In this document: piece after piece, positions 6,494 through 15,198 of the stretch
Position numbering within the stretch: the stretch's first letter is position 1
Layout of the letters: every line of letters starts with the position of its first letter
Source: an uncultured Opitutia bacterium
GTDB lineage: Bacteria; Verrucomicrobiota; Verrucomicrobiia; Opitutales; UBA953
Direction: 5' to 3'
Assembly (NCBI GenBank): GCA_903913915.1
Contig: CAIWNE010000048.1
Location: 1-36,617 of the forward strand
Length of the DNA: 36,617 bases
Notes under the pieces: model-generated
The model's database searches: none
What the model was told of the DNA's origin: nothing
The model's input: only the letters and a program-made list of their open reading frames with translations
Translations under genes and position numbers: made by a program

Positions 6494-7747
6494 ATGACAT
6501 ACGGCATGGCTAGCGACCCGAGTCATCCCGGCTGGCGACGAGGTTTCTGGAGCCTGATGGCGACCCAGTTCCAGAACGCGTTCAGCGATAACGCGCTCAA
6601 GAACCTGGTCATCCTGCTCGTCATGGCCCGCGGCCTCTCCGAGCCGGAGCGCGATACCTATGTCGCGCTAGCGGCGGCCCTGTTCGCGGCCCCTTTCATC
6701 CTCTTCTCTATGCTCGGCGGCTGGCTCGCGGATCGTTTCAGCAAGCAGCGCGTGATGTCGGCGGTGAAGCTCGCCGAGGTCGCCATCATGCTGTTCGCCG
6801 CCTTCGCCTTGTCGCTACGTAGCCTGCCGCTGGAACTGACCGCGGTCTTCCTGATGGGCTGCCATAGCGCGCTCTTCGGTCCATCCAAGTATGGGATTCT
6901 GCCAGAAGTGTTGCCGCACGACCGCCTTTCCTGGGGGAATGGCATCTTGGAACTGCTGACATTCCTCGGCATCATCTTCGGTACGGTCGTAGGCGCATTC
7001 TTCGCCGAATCGTTGGCAGGAACTCCGGGACTTGCCGGCGTCATCCTGGCCCTCCTCGCCGTTGGCGGCTGGCTCTGCAGCCGCCAGGTCCTGCCGGTGC
7101 CGGCCGCGGCGCCCGACCGTCCCTTGCCGCTTAATCCCGTGGCCGAACTCTGGAAGCAGCTCAAGGTCATGCGCGCCGACCGCGATCTCTGGCGGGCCAA
7201 CTGGGGTAACGTCGGCTTCTTCTTCGTTGCTGCGATGGTGCAGATGAACCTGCTCTTGCACGCGAAGGACGTCCTTAAGCTCGGCGAGACGCGCAGCGGA
7301 CTCCTGAGCGCCGCGCTCGCCTTGGGCATCGGTTTCGGCAGCGTCGCCGCCGGCTTTGCTTCCCGCGGCCGGATCGAATATCGGCTCGTGCCGATCGGGG
7401 CGTTGGGACTGGCCTTGAGCACGATTCCCATGGGCTTGGCGGGCGTCGGCGTGGCGGGCTTCACCGTCGCGCTGGTCGGCCTCGGTTTTGCCGCGGGTTT
7501 CTTCATCGTGCCGATCGCGGCCGTCCTCCAGCACCGTCCGTCGCCGGAAAACAAGGGAGCCGTGCAAGGCGCGGCGAACCTCCTCAGCTTCGTCGGTATC
7601 CTGGGGGCTTCCGGCGTCCAGTGGCTCGCGACCAGGCAGCTGCACCTGACCACCGGCCAGGTCTTCTGGGTCTGCGGGGCCTGCGCCTTGCTGACGGGGG
7701 CCTACTCGGCCATCTCCCGCGGGCACTTCATCCGGGGCGAGGCGTGA
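6494..7747 (+). CDS. LplT-like MFS transporter (lysophospholipid transporter family)
   Basis: A 417-residue major facilitator protein with about 12 hydrophobic segments. The N-terminal WSLMATQFQNAFSDNALKN and the loop GGWLADRFSKQRVM resemble LplT, the inner-membrane lysophospholipid flippase. In E. coli the gene is paired with aas (acyltransferase/acyl-ACP synthetase), and in other bacteria the domains can be fused; here the transporter stands alone. An alternative start is ATG 6506. It is separated from metF by 35 bp. Specificity is inferred from family resemblance. Confidence 0.75.
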   Translation: MTYGMASDPSHPGWRRGFWSLMATQFQNAFSDNALKNLVILLVMARGLSEPERDTYVALAAALFAAPFILFSMLGGWLADRFSKQRVMSAVKLAEVAIMLFAAFALSLRSLPLELTAVFLMGCHSALFGPSKYGILPEVLPHDRLSWGNGILELLTFLGIIFGTVVGAFFAESLAGTPGLAGVILALLAVGGWLCSRQVLPVPAAAPDRPLPLNPVAELWKQLKVMRADRDLWRANWGNVGFFFVAAMVQMNLLLHAKDVLKLGETRSGLLSAALALGIGFGSVAAGFASRGRIEYRLVPIGALGLALSTIPMGLAGVGVAGFTVALVGLGFAAGFFIVPIAAVLQHRPSPENKGAVQGAANLLSFVGILGASGVQWLATRQLHLTTGQVFWVCGACALLTGAYSAISRGHFIRGEA

Positions 7748-7750
7748 CTT

Positions 7751-7767
7751 CTTAATCTTGGATTAAG
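7751..7767. promoter_or_regulatory. Inverted repeat upstream of the response regulator
   Basis: CTTAATC (7751-7757) and GATTAAG (7761-7767) form a perfect 7-bp dyad with a TTG spacer. It lies in the 52-bp AT-rich gap before the response-regulator start, and a TATAAG hexamer at 7784-7789 could be the -10 element. Autoregulation of the two-component operon is plausible; no T-run supports a terminator for the upstream gene. Confidence 0.45.
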
Positions 7768-7799
7768 GGCGATAAGGGTAGAATATAAGCCCGTTCCCG

Positions 7800-8462
7800 A
7801 TGCGCATCCTAATCGTAGAAGACGAAGCCCCTTTGCGTAACGGCCTCCTTAAGCTGCTCCGGGAGGAGGGGTATGCCGCCGACGCGGCGGCCAACGGAGA
7901 GGAAGGCCTGCATAAGGCGATGGAGTGCGACTACGACGCCATCGTCCTCGATCACATGATGCCGGTGATGGACGGACGCGAGATGCTCCGCCGCCTTCGT
8001 CATACCAAGCGCACGCCCGTCATGATGCTCACCGCGCGCAATTCGGTCGACGACCGCGTCGCCGGCCTGGATCTGGGCGCCGATGATTATGTCGCCAAGC
8101 CTTTCGTGCAGCAGGAGCTGCTCGCCCGCCTGCGTGCGCTCGTCCGTCGTAACCACAGCTCGGCCGCCGCGGTGATCTCGCTCGGCGACGTCGTGATAGA
8201 CACCACGGCCCGTCGCGTCACGAAAGGCGGCAAGGATGAGCCGGTCACGGGCCGCGAGTACGGCCTGCTCGAATACCTCGCCCATCGCCGAGGGGCCGTC
8301 GTCCCCCGCGCCGAACTGTACGAGCATCTCTTCGACGAGAACGAAGACACGCTTTCGAACCTCCTCGAGGTCCATGTCTGCAATCTCCGACGCAAGCTCG
8401 GCGCCGAGCTGATCAAGACGCGCCGCGGCCTGGGCTACGTCATCGAGGCGGCGCCCAGATAA
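7800..8462 (+). CDS. OmpR/PhoB-family response regulator
   Basis: A 220-residue two-domain regulator. The receiver domain (residues 1-115) has the acidic pair VEDE near the N-terminus, the phospho-acceptor Asp51 (IVLDHMMPVMDG) and the switch lysine in DDYVAKPF. The C-terminal winged helix (about 125-218) contains GREYGLLEYLAHRRG and VHVCNLRRKLG. It precedes the sensor kinase by 10 bp and should be phosphorylated by it. The signal and target genes are unknown; a dyad just upstream could be its own site. Confidence 0.95.
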   Translation: MRILIVEDEAPLRNGLLKLLREEGYAADAAANGEEGLHKAMECDYDAIVLDHMMPVMDGREMLRRLRHTKRTPVMMLTARNSVDDRVAGLDLGADDYVAKPFVQQELLARLRALVRRNHSSAAAVISLGDVVIDTTARRVTKGGKDEPVTGREYGLLEYLAHRRGAVVPRAELYEHLFDENEDTLSNLLEVHVCNLRRKLGAELIKTRRGLGYVIEAAPR

Positions 8463-8472
8463 GCGCACGCCC

Positions 8473-9933
8473 ATGGTCTTCCACTCCATCCGCTGGCGCA
8501 TCCTGGCCTGGAATTTCGGCCTGCTCGCCGCGACGGCCTCGGTCTTGCTCGTCGCCTTCTATCGGCATGAGAAGCAGGCCCGCCTGCAGGAACTCGACCT
8601 CCGTCTCCGCCAGGAGATGACCCGCGGCATGGGGGCGATGAACGAGGTGGTCCCTGGTGTCGCGGGACCTCGCGGCCCGGCCGCGCCTGCGGCCCGTCCT
8701 AACGGCAAGGCCGCGCCCAGGGGGGATAACCAGGAGCAGCGAGCCACGAAGGCGCGCCAGGCTCTGGCCGAGATCGTCGAGGCCGGCGTGTGGGTCCAGG
8801 CCGTCGACCTCGATGGCAAGTCGCTCTACCGTTCGCCGAACGCCCCGCAGGATCCGGCGCTGATCGCCCAGGCCTTGGCCGACCTGGAGATTCCCGCCGA
8901 AGAGGGGCCGGCCCGTCCGCAGGACCTGATGGCGACGCTGCCAGGTCATCGTGTTCTCCTCCATCGTCCTCCCGGCCGTAACCTCGTCATGTTCGGCGGC
9001 CCGACCGCTCAGCTCGACGCCGCGCTGGCGGCCTTGGCCCGGAGCCTGACGCTCGCCGGGCTTGCCATCGTCTTTGTCGGCTGCGGCATCGGCTGGATCC
9101 TCGCCGGTCGTTCCCTCAGGCCTATCGACCGCATCGCCGCGGACGCCGAGGGCATCGCCGCCGGAGACTTCGGCCGGAAGATCGACCTCGAAGATACCGA
9201 GAGCGAGCTCGGCCGTCTTGCCGTCGTGCTGAACGACACCTTCGGCAAGATGAACGCCGCCCGCGAGCACATGGCGCAGTTCACCGCCGATGCGTCGCAC
9301 GAACTGCGGACGCCGCTGACCGTCATCCTTTCCGACAGCCAGGGCGCCTTGCGCCAGGAGCGGACGCCGGAGGAATACCGCGCGACGCTCGAGACCATCA
9401 AGCAGTCGGCCCTGCGCATGAAGTCCATTTCCGACGCCTTGCTCGAGCTTGCCCAGGGCGACGCCGGCCGGCCGGTGGCGCAGGACCCCTGCGACCTCGC
9501 CGACCTGGCCGACGAATCCGTGGCTTTGCTCGGTCGCGTCGCCCGCGAGCATGGCGCCAAACTGGTCCCGCAGCTCGAAGGCGCGCCTGTCATCGGTGAC
9601 GCCGGCCGCCTCGGCCGCGTGATTCTCAACCTCTCCGTCAACGCCATCCTCCATAACGAAGCCGGCGTGACCGTCACCGTCACCACCGGCGTGGCCGACG
9701 GCTGGTCCGAGCTGCGGGTCGCCGACGACGGCCGCGGCATTCCGGCCGAAAGCCTCCCGCATATCTTCGAGCGCTTCCGCCGCGTCGACGCCTCGCGTTC
9801 CCGGCACACCGGCGGCGCGGGCCTCGGGCTTGCGATCGTCAAGCAGACTGTCGAAGCCCATGGCGGCACCATCGCCGTGACCAGCGAGGTCGGCAAAGGC
9901 ACCGTCTTCGTCGTCCGTCTGCCGAAGGCCTGA
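8473..9933 (+). CDS. HAMP-containing sensor histidine kinase
   Basis: A 486-residue inner-membrane kinase. Helix 1 spans about residues 12-28, followed by a periplasmic sensor region of about 160 residues with a Pro/Ala-rich stretch (about 58-85), and helix 2 (about 190-212). A HAMP linker then leads to the dimerisation domain with FTADASHELRTPLTV (phospho-His at about 276). The ATPase domain shows N (VILNLSVNAILHNE), G1 (VADDGRGI) and G2 (GGAGLGLAIVKQ) boxes. It forms a two-gene operon with the response regulator. Its TGA is immediately followed by the gcvP stop on the other strand (TGATCA), leaving no room for a terminator. Confidence 0.95.
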   Translation: MVFHSIRWRILAWNFGLLAATASVLLVAFYRHEKQARLQELDLRLRQEMTRGMGAMNEVVPGVAGPRGPAAPAARPNGKAAPRGDNQEQRATKARQALAEIVEAGVWVQAVDLDGKSLYRSPNAPQDPALIAQALADLEIPAEEGPARPQDLMATLPGHRVLLHRPPGRNLVMFGGPTAQLDAALAALARSLTLAGLAIVFVGCGIGWILAGRSLRPIDRIAADAEGIAAGDFGRKIDLEDTESELGRLAVVLNDTFGKMNAAREHMAQFTADASHELRTPLTVILSDSQGALRQERTPEEYRATLETIKQSALRMKSISDALLELAQGDAGRPVAQDPCDLADLADESVALLGRVAREHGAKLVPQLEGAPVIGDAGRLGRVILNLSVNAILHNEAGVTVTVTTGVADGWSELRVADDGRGIPAESLPHIFERFRRVDASRSRHTGGAGLGLAIVKQTVEAHGGTIAVTSEVGKGTVFVVRLPKA

Positions 9934-12915
9934 TCATACCGTCGCCAGCACGCGCCGTTTGATCTCCGCGACTGGCATCGCGTTGAGCAGCACGGGCGAG
10001 AGGCGGTTCTCGTTGACCAGCGGCAGGGCCGTGAGGCGTTCGCTGAGCACCAGGTTGCGGTTGGCGGCGACTTCGTCGACGCGGTCCACCGGCGTGAAGC
10101 GAGGGGTGGACTTGAGCACTTCGGGGTTGGTGCGGATGAGGTCGCCGATGGCCAGGACGACTTCGGCGAAGCGGTCGAGTTCGTCCTTCGTGTAGGATTC
10201 GGTCGGCTCGATCATCAGGCCGAAGACTTCCGGGAAGGCGACGGTCGGGGCGTGGAAGCCGAAGTCGAGGAACAGCTTGCCGACGCGGGCGATGATGCTC
10301 GCGCGCGGGATGCCGGTGGCTTCGATGCGCTTGAAGTCTTCTTCGGTGAGCGTGAGGATGAACTCGTGCATGCGCGGCACGCCGTCGGCCGCCGCAGGGA
10401 GCGACGGGAAGGATTTGCCGAGCTTCGAGAAGAGGTAGCGGCTGGAGAGGACGGACATCGCGGACATCCGGCGGACGCCTTCCTTGCCGAGGCGCTGGAG
10501 GTAGGAGTAGACGCGCACCTTGTGGGCGAAGTTGCCCCAGTGGCGGTGGAAGGAGCCGATGCTGTGCTTCGGGCGGACGGGCACGTAGGTGTCACCTTGC
10601 TTGGCGATCTGGAAGCCCGGGAGGAAGTCGACGAGGCGATCGGAGACCGCCACGATGCCGTCGCCGGGGCCGCCGCCGCCGTGCGGGACGGTCCACGTCT
10701 TGTGGAGGTTGTTATGGACCGCGTCGACGCCGAGGGCGCCGAGGTTCACCCAGCCCGCGATGGCGTTCATGTTGGCGCCGTCCATGTAGACGAGGCCGCC
10801 GATGCGATGGATCTCCGCGGCCATCTTCTGGAAGTCGGTCTCGAAGACGCCGGAAGTGTTCGGATTGGTCACCATCATGCCCGCGATGCGCGGACCGAAC
10901 TCGGCGATCTTCGCGGCGAAGTCGGCCTGGTCGACGCGGCCGTCGGGGGCGGACTTCAGGATCACGATGCCCGAGGGCGAGCCGTCGGGGTTGCGCTTGG
11001 TGGCGTAGCCGGCCGTGGTGGCCGTGGCGAAGTTCGTGCCGTGGGCCGTCGACGGGATCAGGATGATGTCGCGGTGCTGGCCATGGTGTCGATGGTAGGC
11101 CTGGAAGAGCTTGAGGCCGACGAGTTCGCCTTGGGCGCCGGCGACGGGCTGGGTGGTCAGTCCGGCGAGGCCGGTGATCTTGCGGAACCACTCCTGCGTC
11201 TGCCAGAGCAGCTCGAGCGAGCCCTGGGCGTCCTCGGAGGGCGCCTGCGGGTGGAGGTCGGTGAAGCCCGGCAGGCCCGCGGCCCAGTCGTTGATGTGCG
11301 GGTTGTACTTCATCGTGCACGAACCGAGCGGGAAGCAGCCGGTGTCGGGCGAGACGTTGAGTTCGCCGAGCTTCGTGTAGTACGCCTTCAGCTCGGCGAG
11401 CGGGAAGGAGGGGAGGCCGACGGCGCCTTGGCGGAGCAGGGCGGCGGGGATCTCAGCGATCGTCTTCGAGCCGGCCGACTTGCCGTAGAGGCCTTCGAAG
11501 AACGCGACGAGCTTGTCGGTGTCGGCGGCGGTCTGCAGGTCGCTGAACGAGATCTTGAGCAGCGAGCAGTGGCAAGGCGTGCGGCCGGTGATGTCGATGC
11601 CCACGTGCAGGCCGGCGGCGCGGCCCTTGGCGATGACGGCGGCGGCGGGCTCGGGGAGCATCAGGCTGAACTCGTTCCAGAAAGCCTGGCTGGCGTAGCA
11701 GACCTTGAGGCCCGGGATGTTGTGCAGCTGGGCGGCGGCGCGGCGGGCCTGGTCGCGGCCGGCGACGCAGCTGGCCGACATGCCGTTCTCGCCGCGGGCG
11801 AGGATGGAGGCGCCGGCGATCGTGGCGATGAAGGCCTGGTTGGAGCAGATGTTGGACGTGGCCTTATCCTTGCGGATGTGCTGCTCGCGGGTGGACATCA
11901 CCATCACGATGCAGTCGCGGCCGGCGTTGTCCTTGGCCTTGCCGACGAAGCGGCCGGGGGTCTCGCGGACTTCGTTCTTCTTGTCGGCGTTATGGCGGAC
12001 GGCGAAGATGCCGAGGCCCGGGCCGCCGAAGTTCGCGCCGATGGCGAGGTGCTGGCCTTCGCCGACGAGGATGTCGGCGCCCTTGCGGCCATACTGGGCC
12101 GGGGCCTTGAGGCCGCCGGTGGCGAGGAGCATCGGGTCGATGACCGCGACGGACTTAACGCCGGCGTCGGCGCAGGCGTCGGTCAGGGCGTCGACGTCCT
12201 CGAGGAGGCCGAGGGCGTTGACCTGCGGGAAGATGACGGCCGCGAGCTGCTTGCCGAGACGGGCGGAGGCGGCGGCGATGCCGGCGGCGGTGAGGCGGCC
12301 GGTGTCTTCGTCGGGAGCCAGGAACTCGAGCTTCACCGACGTGTCGGCGACGTGAGTGCGGAGGACTTCGAGGTCGCAGGGCAGGAGGTTCGCGGCGACG
12401 AGCACCGTGTTGGCTTCGGCGTCGCCCATGCGGACGGCGCAGACGGCGGCTTCGAAGAGCGCGCTGGCGCGGTCGTAGAGGGAGGAGTTGACGGCCTCGA
12501 AGCCGGTCAGCTGGGCGAGCGTGGATTGGTAGATCCAGTGGGTGATCAGGGTGCCCTGCGAACGCTCCGGCTGGTAGGGGGTGTAGGAAGTGGTCAGGTT
12601 GCGGATGGAGCAGACGTGGCCGACCATCTCGTTCGTGCGGTAGACCTGGAGGCCGTCGCCGAGGAAGGCGGTCTTGACCGAGTTCTTCTTGGACAGGCTC
12701 TCCATGCGATCCGCAAGCGCCTGGTATTCGAGCTCGTCCGGCAGGTCCTGGACGCCGGCGAACTTCACCGAGGCATCGATGTGCGCGTACATGTCCGGGA
12801 AGTCCTTGGAGCCGATCGCGGCGAACATCGCGCGGATGTCGGCCTCGGTCGCCGGGATGTAATGGCGGGCGAGTTCGCGGGTGATCTTGGACGGGTCGTA
12901 GGGCAGCTGGGCCAT
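9934..12915 (-). CDS. gcvP: Glycine dehydrogenase (decarboxylating), fused GcvPA-GcvPB type
   Basis: A 993-residue P-protein of the glycine cleavage system, which decarboxylates glycine with PLP and passes the aminomethyl group to lipoyl-GcvH. Residues 1 to about 475 resemble the small-subunit type GcvPA (HYIPATEADIRAMFAAIG, TPYQPERSQG at 112-121, NSSLYD). Residues 500-993 resemble GcvPB (GSCTMKYNPHIN at 531-542, PLP lysine 739 in NNLHKTWTVPHGGGGPG). A linker of about 25 residues joins them. This differs from the usual pattern, in which the GcvPA/PB type is encoded by two genes. No gcvT or gcvH lies adjacent. No glycine riboswitch was recognised in the 178-bp upstream gap. Confidence 0.95.
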   Translation of the reverse strand: MAQLPYDPSKITRELARHYIPATEADIRAMFAAIGSKDFPDMYAHIDASVKFAGVQDLPDELEYQALADRMESLSKKNSVKTAFLGDGLQVYRTNEMVGHVCSIRNLTTSYTPYQPERSQGTLITHWIYQSTLAQLTGFEAVNSSLYDRASALFEAAVCAVRMGDAEANTVLVAANLLPCDLEVLRTHVADTSVKLEFLAPDEDTGRLTAAGIAAASARLGKQLAAVIFPQVNALGLLEDVDALTDACADAGVKSVAVIDPMLLATGGLKAPAQYGRKGADILVGEGQHLAIGANFGGPGLGIFAVRHNADKKNEVRETPGRFVGKAKDNAGRDCIVMVMSTREQHIRKDKATSNICSNQAFIATIAGASILARGENGMSASCVAGRDQARRAAAQLHNIPGLKVCYASQAFWNEFSLMLPEPAAAVIAKGRAAGLHVGIDITGRTPCHCSLLKISFSDLQTAADTDKLVAFFEGLYGKSAGSKTIAEIPAALLRQGAVGLPSFPLAELKAYYTKLGELNVSPDTGCFPLGSCTMKYNPHINDWAAGLPGFTDLHPQAPSEDAQGSLELLWQTQEWFRKITGLAGLTTQPVAGAQGELVGLKLFQAYHRHHGQHRDIILIPSTAHGTNFATATTAGYATKRNPDGSPSGIVILKSAPDGRVDQADFAAKIAEFGPRIAGMMVTNPNTSGVFETDFQKMAAEIHRIGGLVYMDGANMNAIAGWVNLGALGVDAVHNNLHKTWTVPHGGGGPGDGIVAVSDRLVDFLPGFQIAKQGDTYVPVRPKHSIGSFHRHWGNFAHKVRVYSYLQRLGKEGVRRMSAMSVLSSRYLFSKLGKSFPSLPAAADGVPRMHEFILTLTEEDFKRIEATGIPRASIIARVGKLFLDFGFHAPTVAFPEVFGLMIEPTESYTKDELDRFAEVVLAIGDLIRTNPEVLKSTPRFTPVDRVDEVAANRNLVLSERLTALPLVNENRLSPVLLNAMPVAEIKRRVLATV

Positions 12916-13093
12916 GGAAGTGGGAATGGTTTTGAATGAGGAAACGGGTGTCGCAATCGCCCACCAAGCGAGGGTGGGGGTATTAGAGAATCACGGTTCC
13001 GACATAAGGTTTGGCAACCCATTCGGAGGCTTGTGAATAAGTCTTCCGGCCGAGGTGCGTTGCCATCCGCCGGGTGCTTCCCATCGTCGGCTC

Positions 13094-13717
13094 ATGACCA
13101 AGCAGGAACGTGCCGATTACGTGGGGAAGGAGCTCGCGAAGCTCTACCCGAAGACGCCTATCCCCTTGGATCACACCGACGCCTTCACGTTGCTGGTGGC
13201 GGTGGTGCTGTCGGCCCAGTGCACGGACAAGAAAGTCAACGAGGTCACCCCGGCGCTCTTCGCCGAGGCGGGCACTCCGGCCAAGATGGCGGCGATGACC
13301 GAAGCGCGCGTGCTGACGCTCATCCGCCAGCTAGGGCTCGCGCCGCAGAAATCCAAGGCGCTCGTCGGCCTGGGCAAGATGCTCATGGCGAAGCACGGCG
13401 GCCAGGTGCCCCGGACGTTCGAGGAACTCGAGGAGCTGCCGGGCGTCGGTCACAAGACCGCCTCGGTGGTGATGGCCCAGGCCTTCGGCGTGCCGGCTTT
13501 CCCGGTGGATACCCATATCCATCGGCTCGCGAAGCGCTGGAAGCTCAGCCCCGGGAAGTCCGTCGAGCAGGTCGAGAAGGACCTCAAGCGTCTGTTCCCC
13601 GAGGACAGCTGGAACAAGCTGCACCTGCGGATCATCTTCTACGGACGCGAGCACTGCACCGCGCGCGGGTGCGACGGCAAGACCTGCGGGATCTGCGCGA
13701 AGCTGGCGGCTGGCTGA
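13094..13717 (+). CDS. nth: Endonuclease III, DNA glycosylase/AP lyase
   Basis: A 207-residue protein. The helix-hairpin-helix LPGVGHKTASVV has the catalytic Lys121, and VDTHIHRL has the catalytic Asp139, as in E. coli Nth Lys120/Asp138. It excises oxidised pyrimidines and nicks the abasic strand. The C-terminal iron-sulfur motif is unusual: Cys188, 193, 198 and 201 (CTARGCDGKTCGIC), i.e. spacings 4-4-2 instead of the canonical 6-2-5. The ATG at 13094 fits the family N-terminus better than the longer frame from 13055. Its TGA abuts the stop of the convergent thioesterase gene (TGATCA). Confidence 0.94.
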   Translation: MTKQERADYVGKELAKLYPKTPIPLDHTDAFTLLVAVVLSAQCTDKKVNEVTPALFAEAGTPAKMAAMTEARVLTLIRQLGLAPQKSKALVGLGKMLMAKHGGQVPRTFEELEELPGVGHKTASVVMAQAFGVPAFPVDTHIHRLAKRWKLSPGKSVEQVEKDLKRLFPEDSWNKLHLRIIFYGREHCTARGCDGKTCGICAKLAAG

Positions 13718-14158
13718 TCAGCGCACGATCGCTTCGTGCTTCGTCCGGAATTCCTCGCTCCAGGAGGCCGGCTGGTGCGTCGTGCCATCCATGCGGCAGA
13801 CGGTGCGGGAGGCCTTGGCATGCAGGACGGAGAGGTCGGCGCTGCGGAACTCGAAGTCGACCGTCAGGCCGGCGGCGCGGACCTTGCGGACGCTCAGGAT
13901 GAGCTTCACGTCGCACTCCGGGCGGATCGGCGCATGGTAGTGCAGGTCGATGTCGCGCACGACGACGTAGACGTCGGGAGCGACGGCCGGATCCAGCGTG
14001 TCTTTGCCCATCAGCGCCACGAACATCGTCTTCTGCGCCCGCTCCATCAGCAGCACGTAGTGCGAGTGGTGCAGGATCCCGAGCCTGTCGGTCTGGTCGA
14101 ACCAGGTCTTCATCGTGACGACGAAGGATTTGTCGGGCTGGAGTCCGTCGGCAGGCAT
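13718..14158 (-). CDS. Acyl-CoA thioesterase of the 4HBT hotdog family (YbgC/FadM-like)
   Basis: A 146-residue single-domain hotdog protein. The active-site region TWFDQTDRLGILHHSHYVLLMERAQ (about residues 18-42) matches the 4-hydroxybenzoyl-CoA thioesterase pattern in which the Asp after W/Y and the following His-rich turn form the catalytic site. The ATG at 14158 is chosen because the longer frame overlaps the upstream reductase gene. It lies 44 bp after the oleD-like gene on the same strand, so it may be the third gene of that operon. A role in releasing acyl or beta-keto acyl chains during olefin synthesis is inference. Confidence 0.82.
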   Translation of the reverse strand: MPADGLQPDKSFVVTMKTWFDQTDRLGILHHSHYVLLMERAQKTMFVALMGKDTLDPAVAPDVYVVVRDIDLHYHAPIRPECDVKLILSVRKVRAAGLTVDFEFRSADLSVLHAKASRTVCRMDGTTHQPASWSEEFRTKHEAIVR

Positions 14159-14202
14159 GGGGGAAGGGATGAGGCGAAAGCAGGCCGGGGCAAGCGAACC
14201 CG

Positions 14203-15198
14203 TTATTTCTTCCGCAGCGTGGCGGCCAGGCGGTCGAGTTCGGACCAGGTCTCGACGGCCGGCTTCAGGCCGAGGTCGCGGCGGGCGGCGGAGACGTCGA
14301 ACCAATGGTCCTTGGCGAGTTCGACGGCGACGAAGCGGGTCATGGGCGGTTCGCCCTTGCGCCGGAACAGCGTCCAGACGCCTTCGAGCAGGGCGCCGAG
14401 CCAATAGGCCGACCGCTGGCCGATCCGGCGGGTGACGGGTTTTTCGCCGGCGCCGACGAGCAGGCGGTTGATGAACTCCCAGAGCTTCACGGGTTCGCCT
14501 TGCGAAAGGAAGTACGCCTTACCATTGGCGCGTCCAGCGAGCAATGCGTCGAGCGCGCCGAGGTGGGCGTCGGCGGCGGTGTCGACGTGCGTGACGTCGA
14601 CCTGGTTCTCGCCGTCGCCGACGATACGTAGCTTGCCGGCGCGTGCCCGGGCGAGGACGCGCGGGAAGAGGTGATGGTCGCCCGGGCCCCAGATCAGATG
14701 CGGGCGGAGCGCGCAGACCTTGAGACGGTCTGACGCGGCCTTGAGCGCGACTTCCTCGGCGATGGCCTTGGTCTCGGCGTAGGCGCAGAGCCAGTTGTCG
14801 CCGTAGGGCAGGGTTTCGTCGGCGCCGCGGAACGCTTCGCCGTTGAAGACGACGCTCGGGGTGCTCGTGTGCACGAGCGCGCGGACGCCGTGGGCTCGGC
14901 AGGCTTCGACGACGTGCGTGGTTCCGTCGATGTTGATGCGGACGTATTCTTCCCAACGTCCCCACACGCCCGCCTTGGCCGCCACATGGAAGACGTAGTC
15001 GCAACCTTGGACGGCCGAGTCGACGGCGGCGCGGTCGGCGATGTCGCCCCGGAAGAAATCCACCTGGCCGGCGAGTTCGCCGGTGAGCGGCGTGCGACCC
15101 AGGACACGGACGCGGTAGCCGCGGGCAAGGCAGCGGCGAACGACGGCCTGGCCGAGGAAGCCGGCGCCGCCGGTGACGAGGACGAGGGGCGGATTCAT
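14203..15198 (-). CDS. oleD: OleD-like NAD(P)-dependent 2-alkyl-3-oxoalkanoate reductase (extended SDR/3-beta-HSD family)
   Basis: A 331-residue extended short-chain dehydrogenase from the ATG at 15198, which overlaps the oleC-like stop as ATGA; an in-frame ATG at 15219 would add seven residues. The nucleotide-binding motif VTGGAGFLGQAV is at the N-terminus and the catalytic Tyr/Lys appear in YAETK. The segments VFHVAAKAGVWG, HTSTPSVVFNG and LRPHLIWGPGD are highly characteristic of OleD. OleD reduces the beta-keto acid made by the thiolase OleA to the beta-hydroxy acid used by OleC. Coupling to the oleC-like gene supports this. Sterol-type 3-beta-HSD activity is the main alternative. Confidence 0.8.
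   Translation of the reverse strand: MNPPLVLVTGGAGFLGQAVVRRCLARGYRVRVLGRTPLTGELAGQVDFFRGDIADRAAVDSAVQGCDYVFHVAAKAGVWGRWEEYVRINIDGTTHVVEACRAHGVRALVHTSTPSVVFNGEAFRGADETLPYGDNWLCAYAETKAIAEEVALKAASDRLKVCALRPHLIWGPGDHHLFPRVLARARAGKLRIVGDGENQVDVTHVDTAADAHLGALDALLAGRANGKAYFLSQGEPVKLWEFINRLLVGAGEKPVTRRIGQRSAYWLGALLEGVWTLFRRKGEPPMTRFVAVELAKDHWFDVSAARRDLGLKPAVETWSELDRLAATLRKK

Noticed and set aside
8440-9861. 473-codon minus-strand frame opposite the sensor kinase
   Set aside because: Shadow frame; the kinase on the plus strand has all catalytic boxes.
10252-12939. 895-codon open frame on the plus strand opposite gcvP
   Set aside because: It is a GC-bias shadow: composition is an improbable run of Ala, Gly, Glu, Asp and Val without any domain, while the opposite strand encodes a fully conserved P-protein.
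12916-13093. Glycine riboswitch upstream of gcvP
   Set aside because: The conserved glycine-aptamer core motifs could not be recognised in the 178-bp gap on the minus strand.
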